From NCBI GenBank assembly GCA_025934635.1, contig JAICWX010000026.1, positions 1 through 46,236 on the forward strand: a stretch of 46,236 nt of DNA, written 5' to 3'. The translations under genes and the position numbers were made by a program. How positions within the stretch are numbered: position 1 is the stretch's first letter; every line of letters begins with the position of its first letter. The DNA comes from Streptosporangiaceae bacterium. GTDB lineage: Bacteria > Actinomycetota > Actinomycetes > Streptosporangiales > Streptosporangiaceae. The notes beneath the pieces are model-generated. The model was not told the origin of the DNA. It worked only from the letters and a program-made list of their open reading frames with translations, and ran no database searches. Below, piece by piece: positions 34,922 to 43,600 of the stretch.

Positions 34922-36871
34922 CTACAGCGCGCCGCGCCGGGTGACCGGCTCGTACCGGGCGAACGATGATTCCATGATGCCTTCGCCCCGGGTGAGCGGC
35001 GGGAGCTGCTGCTGCAGCGCGTGCACGTGAGTCACCGGGATGTCGCCCTCCAGGGTGCACCATGAGCTGCCGGTCGCCGATACCGCCGGGTTGGCGTGCA
35101 GCTTCGCCAGTACCGGCAGCAGGGCGCTGAGCGTATCGGCCGGAGCCTCCAGGCGGAAATGGTGGATCGGCTCGCAGACCACCGTCCCGGCCCGCTTCAG
35201 CGCGTCCATGACCACCAGCGGGGTCAGCTTGCGGAAGTCCTGCGGGCCGCTCAGCGGCCCGCGGAGGGACGGCGGCCCGTCCGGGACGCTGTACTGGGAC
35301 CGGACCAGTGCCACCGCGCAGTCGGTGACCTGCCAGCCGTGCAGGCCCCGCCGCAGCGTCGCGGTGACGTACTGCTCCATGGCGGCGGCGAAGTTCTCCA
35401 TGTTCTTGTAGATAAACAGCGGCACCCCCTGATGGCCGATCTCGAGCCCGAACCGGATGCCCGAGCCCGGCGGGGCGGGGTCGATGCGGAATCCCAGCGT
35501 GGCGAGGAACGGGTTCCCCGGCGCGTGCAGGAGCTCCTCCGCCCGGCCGGTGCGGACGGGCCGCTCGACGCAGATCGGCGTCGTCTGCCTGAACTCCGCC
35601 GCCAGCCCGTAGTCGGCGGCCAGGGTGGCGTCGATCACCTGCTTCTGGACCTCGCCGTACAGCGAGACGTAGATTTCCTGCCGGGTGTCGTCCTGGCGGA
35701 CGTCGATGAGCGGGTCCTGCTCGGCGAGCTGGGTCAGGGCGGCGTGCAGCCGCGCCTTGTCCCGCGGATCGCGCGCGACCACGGCCGTCTCCAGCGTGGG
35801 CGGCGCGAAGTAACGCCGGCTGGCGTCGTCCGGCTCGGTCCCGAGCACGTCGCCGACCTGGACCTGCGCCAGGCCCGACAGCCGGGCGATCTGGCCGGCG
35901 TGCACCGCATCGCGGCGTTCGGCGGTGCCGTCGGCGAAGACGCTGATCGCCGTGACCTTGCCGTCGCGGCCGTGGCCGTCGCCGCCGCCGAACCGCACCC
36001 GGTCCCGGACCGTGATCGTGCCGGAGAACATGCGGGCGTAAGCGGTCCGCTCGCCCGCGCTGCCGCGCTCGATCTTGAAGACGCGGCCCAAGACCGGCCC
36101 GTCGGCGCTCCCGCCCGCCGTCGGCAGCAAGTCCGTCAGGCCGCGCAGGAGCGCGCCGGCGCCCGCCCCGGTGATCGCCGACCCGAAGTACACCGGGTGC
36201 ACCTGCGAGTCCCTGACCTGCCCGGCCAGCTTCCCGAGCAGCCAGTCGCGGGGTATCGCCCTCTTGTCATCGAGGTAGGCGCCGAGGACGGCATCGTCGT
36301 GATCGGCCAGCACCTCGGCCAGCCGCGCGCCGAAGGCCCGGTCGCCGTCACCGGACTCGATGAAGGCGGCCCCGGGCGTGCCCAGCCCGCTCACCGACCC
36401 CATCGGGACGATCGCCGGCGTCAGCCGGTCGCCGATGTCGCGCAGCAGGCGCTCGTAGCCCGCGCCGCGGCGGTCGATCTTGTTCACGAAGAACAGCGCC
36501 GGGACACCGAGGCGCTGCAAGGCCCGCCACAGGATGCGCGTTTGCGGCTGGACGCCCTCGACGGCCGAGACCACCAGCACCACGCCGTCGAGCACGCTCA
36601 GCGCTCGCTCCACCTCGGCCACGAAGTCCGGGTGGCCGGGCGTATCGATCAGGTTGACGGCCGTGCCGCCGACGGTGAACGAGACGACGGCCGACTTGAT
36701 GGTGATTCCCCGCTGGCGTTCCAGCGCCAGCGAATCGGTCTGCGTCGTGCCCTCATCGACGCTGCCGGGCTCGTCGATGACACCGGCGCAGTAGAGCAGC
36801 CGCTCCGTCAGCGTTGTCTTGCCGGCGTCAACATGAGCGAGGATCCCCAGGTTCAGTACTCCGCGATGCAC
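34922..36871 (-). CDS. Ribosome-protection-like translation GTPase (OtrA/TetM family, EF-G fold)
   Basis: About 650 aa with an EF-G-like domain order: G1 AHVDAGKT, G2 RQRGITI, G3 DTPGH and G4 NKID, then domains II-V. N-terminal residues LNLGILAHVDAGKTTLTERLLY are close to OtrA. In domain IV the loop that in TetM contacts the drug site (a YSPVST-like segment) is replaced by a longer Pro/Gly/Ser loop at about residues 529-547, so tetracycline may not be the ligand. The GTG at 36871 is preferred: GGAGG (36885-36881) is 9 nt upstream, whereas the ATG at 36880 directly abuts it. A 34-codon upstream ORF overlaps the start. The efflux gene follows 8 nt after. Confidence 0.85.
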   Translation of the reverse strand: MHRGVLNLGILAHVDAGKTTLTERLLYCAGVIDEPGSVDEGTTQTDSLALERQRGITIKSAVVSFTVGGTAVNLIDTPGHPDFVAEVERALSVLDGVVLVVSAVEGVQPQTRILWRALQRLGVPALFFVNKIDRRGAGYERLLRDIGDRLTPAIVPMGSVSGLGTPGAAFIESGDGDRAFGARLAEVLADHDDAVLGAYLDDKRAIPRDWLLGKLAGQVRDSQVHPVYFGSAITGAGAGALLRGLTDLLPTAGGSADGPVLGRVFKIERGSAGERTAYARMFSGTITVRDRVRFGGGDGHGRDGKVTAISVFADGTAERRDAVHAGQIARLSGLAQVQVGDVLGTEPDDASRRYFAPPTLETAVVARDPRDKARLHAALTQLAEQDPLIDVRQDDTRQEIYVSLYGEVQKQVIDATLAADYGLAAEFRQTTPICVERPVRTGRAEELLHAPGNPFLATLGFRIDPAPPGSGIRFGLEIGHQGVPLFIYKNMENFAAAMEQYVTATLRRGLHGWQVTDCAVALVRSQYSVPDGPPSLRGPLSGPQDFRKLTPLVVMDALKRAGTVVCEPIHHFRLEAPADTLSALLPVLAKLHANPAVSATGSSWCTLEGDIPVTHVHALQQQLPPLTRGEGIMESSFARYEPVTRRGAL

Positions 36872-36932
36872 GCGCCCCATCCTCCGAATAGGCCTGCCAA
36901 AGCTTTTCGATGGACACGGACGCTCCTCGCAT
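36828..36932 (-). CDS. Upstream leader ORF (34 codons) overlapping the ribosome-protection gene
   Basis: An ATG at 36932 is preceded at 6 nt by GGAAGGGAG (36947-36939), the strongest Shine-Dalgarno of the region. The frame runs 34 codons to a TGA at 36830-36828. It therefore covers the Shine-Dalgarno and start of the GTPase gene in another frame by over 40 nt. The peptide begins MRGASVSIEKLWQAY. No family was recognised. Such ORFs before ribosome-targeted resistance genes often act as ribosome-stalling attenuators, which is the inference here. Confidence 0.5.
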   Translation of the reverse strand: MRGASVSIEKLWQAYSEDGARASRSTEPGDPRSC

Positions 36933-36982
36933 CGCTGACTCCCTTCCGATCCCCGGGGCCGTGCTGGCCCTCTGCACCACGC

Positions 36983-37019
36983 ATTGTCGTATCCCGGCCG
37001 CTCCGGCGCGAATGATTTT
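36983..37019 (-). promoter_or_regulatory. Candidate promoter with AT-rich block before the -35
   Basis: On the minus strand AAAATCA (37019-37013) directly precedes TTCGCG (37012-37007), and GACAAT (36988-36983) follows after 18 nt. An A/T-rich block touching the -35 is the arrangement used by WhiB7-controlled resistance genes in actinobacteria. The hexamers themselves are weak, so this is only a candidate. Confidence 0.3.
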
Positions 37020-37034
37020 CGGCCGGGGAGTCAG

Positions 37035-37994
37035 CTAGGCGGGGCGCCGGGTGCTCTCGTCCTCGGCGGCGCCGAGCTGCTTGCGCTGGGCCGGCGCCGC
37101 GAATCCGTCCGGCAGGCAGGACGGATTCCCGTCCTCGCCGAGGATGAGGCAGCTGTGGCTCAGCGCCGAGGCGCCGGCGAAGACGACGGCCAGCGCCAGT
37201 GCCTCGCCCGCGAGGTCGAGGACGCCGGCCCGGATGTGCTCGCCGAACAGGCACACGCCGAGCAGGCCCGCTGACAGCGGGTCGAGGACGGTGAACCCGG
37301 GCTGCGAGGCGGCCAGCGGCCCGGCCGCCAGCGCGTGCGAGGCCAGCAGCATCGCCGCCGCCCCGGCGGCGAGGAGCACGTACACCGGCCAGCTGGAGAA
37401 GATGGCGCCGAGACCGTCGTCGAGGTGCGAGCTGAGCTCCTTGATGACGGCCGCCACGAAGCCCCAGGAGATCCCGGTGGCGGCCCCGAGCACGGCGGCC
37501 CGGCGGGACGGGGACGCGCCCGAACGGCTGCCCGTGCCGACGGTCACGGCCGCCAGCGCGACGCCGGCCGTGACCAGGCCGGCCAGCAGCCATGCGGAGC
37601 CCGGGGCATGCAGCCGTCCGCCCGACGGCGACGCCAGGCGCAGGAACGCGCCGATCCCGACCGACATGGCCGCCGCCGCCAGCCAGTCGCGGCGCCGCAC
37701 CTTCACCCGTCCGGCGCCGGCGACGGCCAGGTACCCGAACACGAACAGCATCTCGAGCGCCAGCAGGGGCTGGACCAGGGCCAGCGCGCCGAACCGGAGC
37801 GCGCTCAGCTGAAGGACGAACCCGCCGATCATGGCGACCACGCCGAGCAGCCAGACCGGCCGCCGGGCCAGGCGCAGCAGAAGCCAGGCATCGAAGCCAG
37901 CCGTCTCGGTGCTCCTGGCGCCAACCCGCTGGCACACCGAGGCGGTGGCCGTGCAGATGCTCGCCAGGACGCCCAGCAGGATGGCCGTGCCCAT
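37035..37994 (-). CDS. DMT-family transporter (EamA-like)
   Basis: The 319-aa protein has nine to ten short hydrophobic helices, with two repeats of the drug/metabolite-transporter type. Landmarks are ILLGVLASICTATASVCQRVGA at the start, LSALRFGALALVQPLLALEMLFVF, and TVLDPLSAGLLGVCLFGEHI in the second half. The last 35 residues are a hydrophilic tail. Substrate is unknown. It is on the same strand as the ribosome-protection gene, which starts 154-163 nt further on with its own promoter region, so co-regulation is uncertain. Confidence 0.8.
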   Translation of the reverse strand: MGTAILLGVLASICTATASVCQRVGARSTETAGFDAWLLLRLARRPVWLLGVVAMIGGFVLQLSALRFGALALVQPLLALEMLFVFGYLAVAGAGRVKVRRRDWLAAAAMSVGIGAFLRLASPSGGRLHAPGSAWLLAGLVTAGVALAAVTVGTGSRSGASPSRRAAVLGAATGISWGFVAAVIKELSSHLDDGLGAIFSSWPVYVLLAAGAAAMLLASHALAAGPLAASQPGFTVLDPLSAGLLGVCLFGEHIRAGVLDLAGEALALAVVFAGASALSHSCLILGEDGNPSCLPDGFAAPAQRKQLGAAEDESTRRPA

Positions 37995-38079
37995 TGTCCC
38001 CGATTCACATCCTCAGCCGCCCGGCCCCCGACCGCAGGAACAGCACCGGCCACTCCGTCATTCCCCGTGGTGTTAGCGT

Positions 38080-38563
38080 CGGTTTATGTCTGTTTCAGGC
38101 GGCGTCGATCAGCAAGCCGGTCGCCGCCCTGGTGACGCTGCGGCTCGTGGCCCAGGGCGCACTGTCCCTGGAGGGCGACGTCAACGAGTACCTGACGTCC
38201 TGGCGGCTGCCGGGCGGGGACGGCGACCTGGTGCGGTCCGCGCAGGTCATCCAGGCCGCGGCCGCGGGCGAGGCCGGCGCGCTGCTTCCCCCGCCGCTGG
38301 CCCTGGAGATGGTGACACCCCAGGCCGGCGGCTGGGGCCTGGGCCTGATGCTGTCCGGTCAGGGCGCGCACCGGTGTTTCGGTCACGGCGGCGGCAACTA
38401 CGGCTGCCAGTGCATCCTGATCGGCGCCGTCTCCGGCCGGAAGGCCGTCGCGGTGATGACGTCCAGCGACCCGAGCCTGCCGGTGATCTGGTCCCTGCTC
38501 GCCGCCGTCCGCGATGCCACCTCCTGGTCAGACCTCCCGGCCAGCGGCGGCGAGTGGCGGTAA
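38080..38563 (+). pseudogene. Serine hydrolase (class C beta-lactamase-like) remnant
   Basis: The frame reads LFQAASISKPVAALVTLRLVAQGALSLEGDVNEYLTSWRLP, where SISK is the nucleophile Ser-x-x-Lys motif. Then, without the expected 150-200 residues, GWGLGLMLSGQGAHRCFGHGGGNYG and VAVMTSSD follow, the end of the family fold with the HGGG (KTG-equivalent) strand. The first 50-60 residues are also missing, and no start codon with a ribosome site is near the homology. About 155 of the usual 400 residues remain. It is clearly a deletion derivative. Confidence 0.75.
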
Positions 38564-38596
38564 GCATTCAGGTGACATCGTGACAGTATGGGAGCC

Positions 38597-39334
38597 ATGA
38601 CCGCCGTCTTCGTCCACGGAGTGCCCGAGACCCCCGCCATCTGGCCCGGCCTGCTGGCTGAGCTGGACCGCCCCGACGCGGTGGCCCTGTCGCTCCCCGG
38701 GTTCGACAGCGCCCGCCCGGCCGGCTTCGGGGCGACGATGGACGAGTACGCCGCCTGGCTGGCGGCGCAGCTCGAGCGGCTGGACGCCCCGGTCGACCTG
38801 GTCGGGCACGACTGGGGCGGCGGGTTCGTGGTCCGGCTGGTCTCGACCCGGCCCGAGCTGGTCCGGTCCTGGGTCACCGACGCCGCCGGCATCGGCGACG
38901 TCGAGTTCGAGTGGCACGAATTCGCCAAGATCTGGCAGACGCCGCAGGCGGGGGAGGACTTCTGGGACCAGCAGCTGGCGGCGCCGCTCCCGGAGCGGGC
39001 CGGCGTCTTCCAGATGTTCGGGGTGCCCGAGGAGCCCGCACTGGACCTGGCCTCGCACATCAACCGGAGCATGGCTGACTGCATCCTGGACCTGTACCGT
39101 TCGGCCACCGACGTCGGAAAGCAGTGGGGCCCGGACTTCGCGGCCATCCCGGCCCCCGGACTGGTGATCATCCCCAGCGAGGACCCGTTCCTGAACGCGG
39201 CCTCGGCGGCCAGGGCCGCCGCGCGGGCCGGCGCCAGGACGGCCGCCCTCGACGGGCTCAGCCACTGGTGGATGCTGCAGGACCCGGCCCGGGCCGCAAC
39301 CGTCCTGCGCGACTTCTGGGCCACCCTGGCCTGA
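38597..39334 (+). CDS. Alpha/beta hydrolase with Asp nucleophile (epoxide hydrolase/dehalogenase-like)
   Basis: The 245-aa enzyme has the oxyanion segment VHGVPETPAIW (HGxP) and the nucleophile elbow VGHDWGGGF with Asp72 in place of Ser. This is the arrangement of haloalkane dehalogenases and epoxide hydrolases. A late PSEDPF strand and LSHWWMLQDP (catalytic His) complete the triad. The halide-binding Trp next to Asp is present (DWGG), but the other dehalogenase Trp cannot be placed, so the reaction stays open. The ATG at 38588 (three codons upstream) is an equal alternative. Confidence 0.85.
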   Translation: MTAVFVHGVPETPAIWPGLLAELDRPDAVALSLPGFDSARPAGFGATMDEYAAWLAAQLERLDAPVDLVGHDWGGGFVVRLVSTRPELVRSWVTDAAGIGDVEFEWHEFAKIWQTPQAGEDFWDQQLAAPLPERAGVFQMFGVPEEPALDLASHINRSMADCILDLYRSATDVGKQWGPDFAAIPAPGLVIIPSEDPFLNAASAARAAARAGARTAALDGLSHWWMLQDPARAATVLRDFWATLA

Positions 39335-39365
39335 CCCCGGCCGCCACGGCGGATCCCGCCGCCAG

Positions 39366-39384
39366 CTGTCAGCGAACTGTCAGC
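39366..39384 (+). promoter_or_regulatory. Direct repeats with 11-nt period upstream of the sigma gene
   Basis: CTGTCAGC stands at 39366-39373 and at 39377-39384, an 11-nt period, about 22 nt before the sigma start. SARP regulators bind heptamer direct repeats spaced by one helical turn (11 nt) just upstream of -10 boxes. A SARP-type gene lies 1 kb downstream (40693-44472). The element also contains GAACTGTC, similar to an ECF -35. Confidence 0.4.
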
Positions 39385-39406
39385 CCGCATTGGCCATGGT
39401 CAGACC

Positions 39407-40048
39407 ATGCAACTACAAAGACATGGTGCGCAGGTGCCGTCGCAGGCACCGGCGCCCGAAGCCGCAATCCATCAGCTGGCAGCCGACGATCCGGCTGAGC
39501 TCATCGACCGCATCCGAACCGGAGACACCTCCGCCTGGCGCGAGCTTGTCCGCGAACACGAGCCGATGTTGCGGCGAATCGCCAGGCAGTACCGGCTGAC
39601 GCGGCAGGACGCAGACGATGTTGTCCAGCTCGTCTGGGTACGCTGCCTCGAACATCTGGACCAGCTCACCCGCGCCGACAGGCTCCGTGCCTGGCTGAAC
39701 ACGATATGCCGCCGGGAATGCCTGCGGCTGGCCACCCGGGAACGGCGCGAAGTCCCGCTGGGCGAGTCAGCCGTCACCTGGCTGATCGACCGCAGCCGCG
39801 AAGAGCAGGACCCGCATACGACGGCCGCCCTTCGCGACGATCGGGCCCGCCTCAGCCAGGCGATCGCCGGACTGCCGGACCGGCAGCGGCTCGTCCTACT
39901 GGAACTGCTGGAACGGGAGGGGCACGGATACGTCGACATCTCGCGCTGCCTTGGCCTCCCTATCGGCAGCATCGGGCCAACCTGGCGGCGGGCCCTTACC
40001 CGCCTGCGCCAAGATCCCGGACTGGCTGACCTGAACTGGGCGTCCTGA
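39407..40048 (+). CDS. ECF RNA polymerase sigma factor
   Basis: The 213-aa protein has region 2 (ARQYRLTRQDADDVVQLVWVRCLEHL, RAWLNTICRRECLRLA) and region 4 (LPDRQRLVLLELLEREGHGYVDISRCLGLPIGSIGPTWRRALTRLRQDP). The IGSIGPTxxRAL form is frequent in a class of actinobacterial ECF factors that have no classical anti-sigma gene beside them, and none is seen here. The first 25 residues are extra and poorly conserved; a later start is possible. Codon choice at the 5' end is less GC-rich than in the neighbours. A 40-aa ORF follows after 76 nt. Confidence 0.9.
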   Translation: MQLQRHGAQVPSQAPAPEAAIHQLAADDPAELIDRIRTGDTSAWRELVREHEPMLRRIARQYRLTRQDADDVVQLVWVRCLEHLDQLTRADRLRAWLNTICRRECLRLATRERREVPLGESAVTWLIDRSREEQDPHTTAALRDDRARLSQAIAGLPDRQRLVLLELLEREGHGYVDISRCLGLPIGSIGPTWRRALTRLRQDPGLADLNWAS

Positions 40049-40124
40049 CCGGGCCACCGCTCGACGCCGTGCTCGGCAGCCGGAACCCCAACTCCGTTAA
40101 GCCCATCACGAGAGGCAGGCAACT

Positions 40125-40247
40125 ATGTTGTCCCAGAAGACGGCCCGGGGCGAGAACCCTTCGATCTGGAAACCGTGCCCGCCTGCCGAGCCGGGCAGTG
40201 GGCCCACACAAGACACCCGGCGCGCGCACGCCCTCAGCGCATCATGA
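40125..40247 (+). CDS. Small ORF (40 aa) downstream of the sigma factor
   Basis: An ATG at 40125 is preceded by GAGAGG at 40110-40115. The frame runs 40 codons to TGA at 40245-40247, overlapping by 6 nt the stop of the opposite 145-aa gene. The peptide starts MLSQKTARGENPSIW and is Pro/Arg-rich afterwards. It matches no family known to me. Small peptides encoded right after such sigma genes are common in actinobacteria (some are ribosomally made natural-product precursors), but nothing here proves that. Confidence 0.35.
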   Translation: MLSQKTARGENPSIWKPCPPAEPGSGPTQDTRRAHALSAS

Positions 40248-40679
40248 AGACGTGAGCGTCGAACTCACCGCGCCCCCTGGTGCGATCACATGTGAATCTG
40301 CTAGGTGCTGTGCCCACATCGGGCTCCCAGGTACATGTGGCGACAGATCGTCGCTGCCTGGTCCCAGCACGGTGACCCATACCTTCGACACCCGCACGAA
40401 AATGGTGACATCCTCGTCGGCCGCGAATGGGTGATCCGGAGTTGGGTCGGCGGCCACGTCCACGAAGTACCTGCCTGCTTGATCCGCGTCGCTGGCATCG
40501 CCGTTGGGTTCGCTGGGTATGTCGGTGATGTGGTAAATAGGGGCGAAGGCGCCGTTGACCTGCGTTGCTATTCCCGATATCTCGATAGCTCCGACGGTCG
40601 TGTGGAGATCGCTGACCTCGACATGAAATGAGATCTTGCCATCCGTGATCGTGGCGCTGTAGACCCATGGATGAGGCAT
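40242..40679 (-). CDS. Unrecognised 145-aa protein
   Basis: The product is acidic, beta-rich and lacks signal peptide and membrane segments. It begins MPHPWVYSATITDGKISF and has VGAIEISGIATQVNG and VTIFVRVSKVWVTVLGP strands. No family is recognised. The ATG at 40679 has GAAAGGA 9 nt upstream. The start is 13 nt after the stop of the large SARP regulator, so the two are one operon. The frame is open to 40829, but that part is antisense of the regulator's tail. A partner, ligand-binding or substrate role for the regulator is only a guess. Confidence 0.65.
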   Translation of the reverse strand: MPHPWVYSATITDGKISFHVEVSDLHTTVGAIEISGIATQVNGAFAPIYHITDIPSEPNGDASDADQAGRYFVDVAADPTPDHPFAADEDVTIFVRVSKVWVTVLGPGSDDLSPHVPGSPMWAQHLADSHVIAPGGAVSSTLTSS

Positions 40680-40692
40680 GAGGGGGTTCCTT

Positions 40693-43600
40693 TCACGCAG
40701 GTGCGGATTGGGTGAGGTATCGGAGTGACTCCCGGGCGCCCGGCAGGTTGCCCTTGCGCTGGTAGAGCTCGAGCGCCTCAGTGGCGACGGAATGCGCTTC
40801 GGGGACCTGGCCGGCCGCGGACAGGACATGAGACAGCTCGAGCAGCGTGTCGGCGTGCTCGCTCAGCAGGTCAGTCCGCGCGGAGATAGCCACCGCCGAC
40901 CGCGCGAGTTCCTCGGCTTCGCCATAGCGGCCGCGGTCGGCAAGGATCCTTGCGCGGAGGCCCCGGCCGATGGCCTGGGCGGACAGGTCCTCGTGGGCTG
41001 CGTCTTCCTGGCTCATCGCAATCAACCGCAGGGCCTCGTCATACCGGGCCGGCCCTTGCGCCGCGATGGCTCTGGCCAGCGTCGCCTCGGTGGTGGCCAG
41101 CAGGCGCCGCTCCCCCATCTGGCTGAGGGAGTCGAATTCGCGCCAAAGGTACATCTCGGCGGACGCTGGATCTCCGTTAAGCATGGCAATGAGGGCGGCG
41201 TGCTGGGTAATTGCCGCGTTCTTGGTCGGGCCGAGGAGCTTCAGCAGGGATTCCTCGGTATCCAGCATCTCCTGCGCTGCGGCGAAGTCGTCCTGCATCG
41301 CGTAAAGGCCTGCCATGCTCAGCAGGATCCCGGCCTTTCCGACGGGGTGGTTCTCGATCTCGTCGAGATAGTCCATGCATCGTTTTATCCCTTCCGGCGC
41401 GGGTGCAGGACCCCACAGCGCGGCCGAGGAAAGCCAGCCGGCGATATCAGCCAGTTGCCTCCGGTCGTTCGCCTTGCGGGCATAGTCGGCGGCTCGCAGC
41501 CAGGCATATTCGGCGGCGCCTGATCGCGCGTGATTCCACTGCAGCGCGCCCTGCAACTGCAGGGCGCGGCAGATTCCCAGGTCGTCTTTGCTCGCCTCGA
41601 ACTCGCGGCGCAGCTCGGGAAGGGCCCGGTCGATCTCAATCTCCGCCTCGTCCGGGCTCATCTGGAGGTGCAATACGAGGGCCTCGACTCGCGCGTGCGC
41701 ATGCTGGCGCTCGTCGCCGCTGGCCGCGGTGATGCGCCGTGCGTGGTCGAGCGCGGCCTTTGCCTTCTCGAACTGCCCGGCTTCGATAAGCGCGGTGCCC
41801 AGAGTCGTATAAAGCCGCCCGAGGACCGGGGCATCGCCCGGAAGCAACGCGGCCGTGCGGTCCAGGAGGTTCACTGCCGCGAGGTCGTCGCCCCGGTCGT
41901 GCGCGGCGACCCCGGCCGTATCGAGGAGTCCGGCCGCCCGGAGCGACAGCGCGGCGACTTCCGGATCGGCAGGCCATAGCTCGGTGCGGTAGCGGACCGA
42001 CTGTTCGAGGTGATGGCCGACGATCTCCGGGCGCACGGGGAAAGTAGCCGAGGCGGAGACCTCGAGCCAGTCGGCGTAGCGGCGGTGCAGTTCGGCCCGA
42101 AGGGACTTCGGGATCGAGCGGTAGGCCGCCTCCTGAATGAGGATGTGCCGGAAGCTGTACTCGTCATGGGAGCTCCGGGCGGGCCCGGGTTGTACCAGGC
42201 CCTTGGCGACCAGGGACTGCAGGTTGCGGCTGAGCGGTGCGCGCGCCTCGACGGGGAGCAGTTCCCGCAGTTCCCGCTCACCGAAGTCCTTGCCGATGAT
42301 GGCGGCCCGGACCAGGACGCTGCTGGTCCCCGGGCCCAGACGCTGGAGCCGGGCCGACAGCAGGGCCTGGATCGTGGGCGGCAGCGCCGGCCGGGTGTCG
42401 CTGCCGTCCTGCTCGCTGAGAGAGACGGCCAGCTGCTCCAGGTAGAGGGGATTGCCGCCGGCGGTGTCGATGAGCCGCGCCCGGGTGGACGGGGCAATGT
42501 GATGCCCTCCTGACAGCGAGTCGAGCAGCGCCGCCGCCGGTTCCTCGCCGAGCGGCGCGAGCTGGATGGAGGCTGATCTGTCGGTCTCGGCCACCCAGGC
42601 CGGGCGCTGGTCGAGCAGTTCCGGGCGGGCAACGCAGATCACGACGATAGCCGCTCGCCCCGGCCGCAGCGCGAGCGATTCCACCAGGTCGAGGAAGGTC
42701 GGCTCGGCCCAGTGCAGGTCCTCGAAGAGGACCAGTACCGTCCGGTCCCGGGCGAGCACTTCCAGCAGGCGGCGTGCGGCCCAGAAGATCTCCGCGGCAG
42801 CTGTCCTGCCCTGGCTGCCAGAGCCAAGCGCGCGGTGCAGCTGCTCCGCGACTGCCGCCGCGTCCGCCTCCCCGGCCAGGAGCTCGCTGACCCGCTTCAT
42901 CGGGTCGTCCCCCCCGCCCGCCTGGCGGATTACCTCCCGCAGCGGCCAGAACGTGTTGCCTTCCCCATACGGCAGGCACCGCCCGATGAGAACGTGCGCC
43001 TCCTGGCCGAGCCTTCCGGCGAACTCCCCGACCAGCCGCGTCTTCCCCAGGCCGGCCTCGCCGGTCACGGTGACGGTCATGGTCACCCGCTCCCGGGTGG
43101 CCCGGACGTAGGCCGCCTCGAGATGGCGCAGCTCTGGGTCCCGGCCCACCAGCGGCACATCCAGGCGGACCGCCAGCGGGCGCAGGCCGACCTGCACGGA
43201 GCGCAGGAGGAACCGGCCGGGCCCGGCGGCGCCGGTCTCGATGGCTCCGGCGGTGAGCTGCCGGGTCTGGTGGCTGAGGAGGATCTCGCCGGGTCCGGCG
43301 GCCTCCGCGAGCGTTACCGCCCGGACTCCCGCGTCCCCCGCGAAACCAAGCGGGCCAGGACCTCCGACCAGGACCTCACCGGTCACCAGGCCGAGGCGGT
43401 ACACCAGGCTGGCGCCATAATGGCGAGGCAGGACGTCCGCCTCGGCGGTCAGGGCCTCGCGCGCCTCCAGGCTGGCCCGCGCCGCCCGGAGGGCATCGTC
43501 CTCATGCACGGCGGCAACGCCGAACACGCCCGTCAGGTGCTCACCGTCGCTGGCGGCCAGCTTTCCGCCGTGCCGTTCAAGTACGGCGGTCAGGACGGCC

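Noticed and set aside
35096..37015. Plus-strand frame of 639 codons opposite the ribosome-protection gene
   Set aside because: It is a mirror of the GTPase gene. The GTPase has all G motifs in order; the opposite frame has none.
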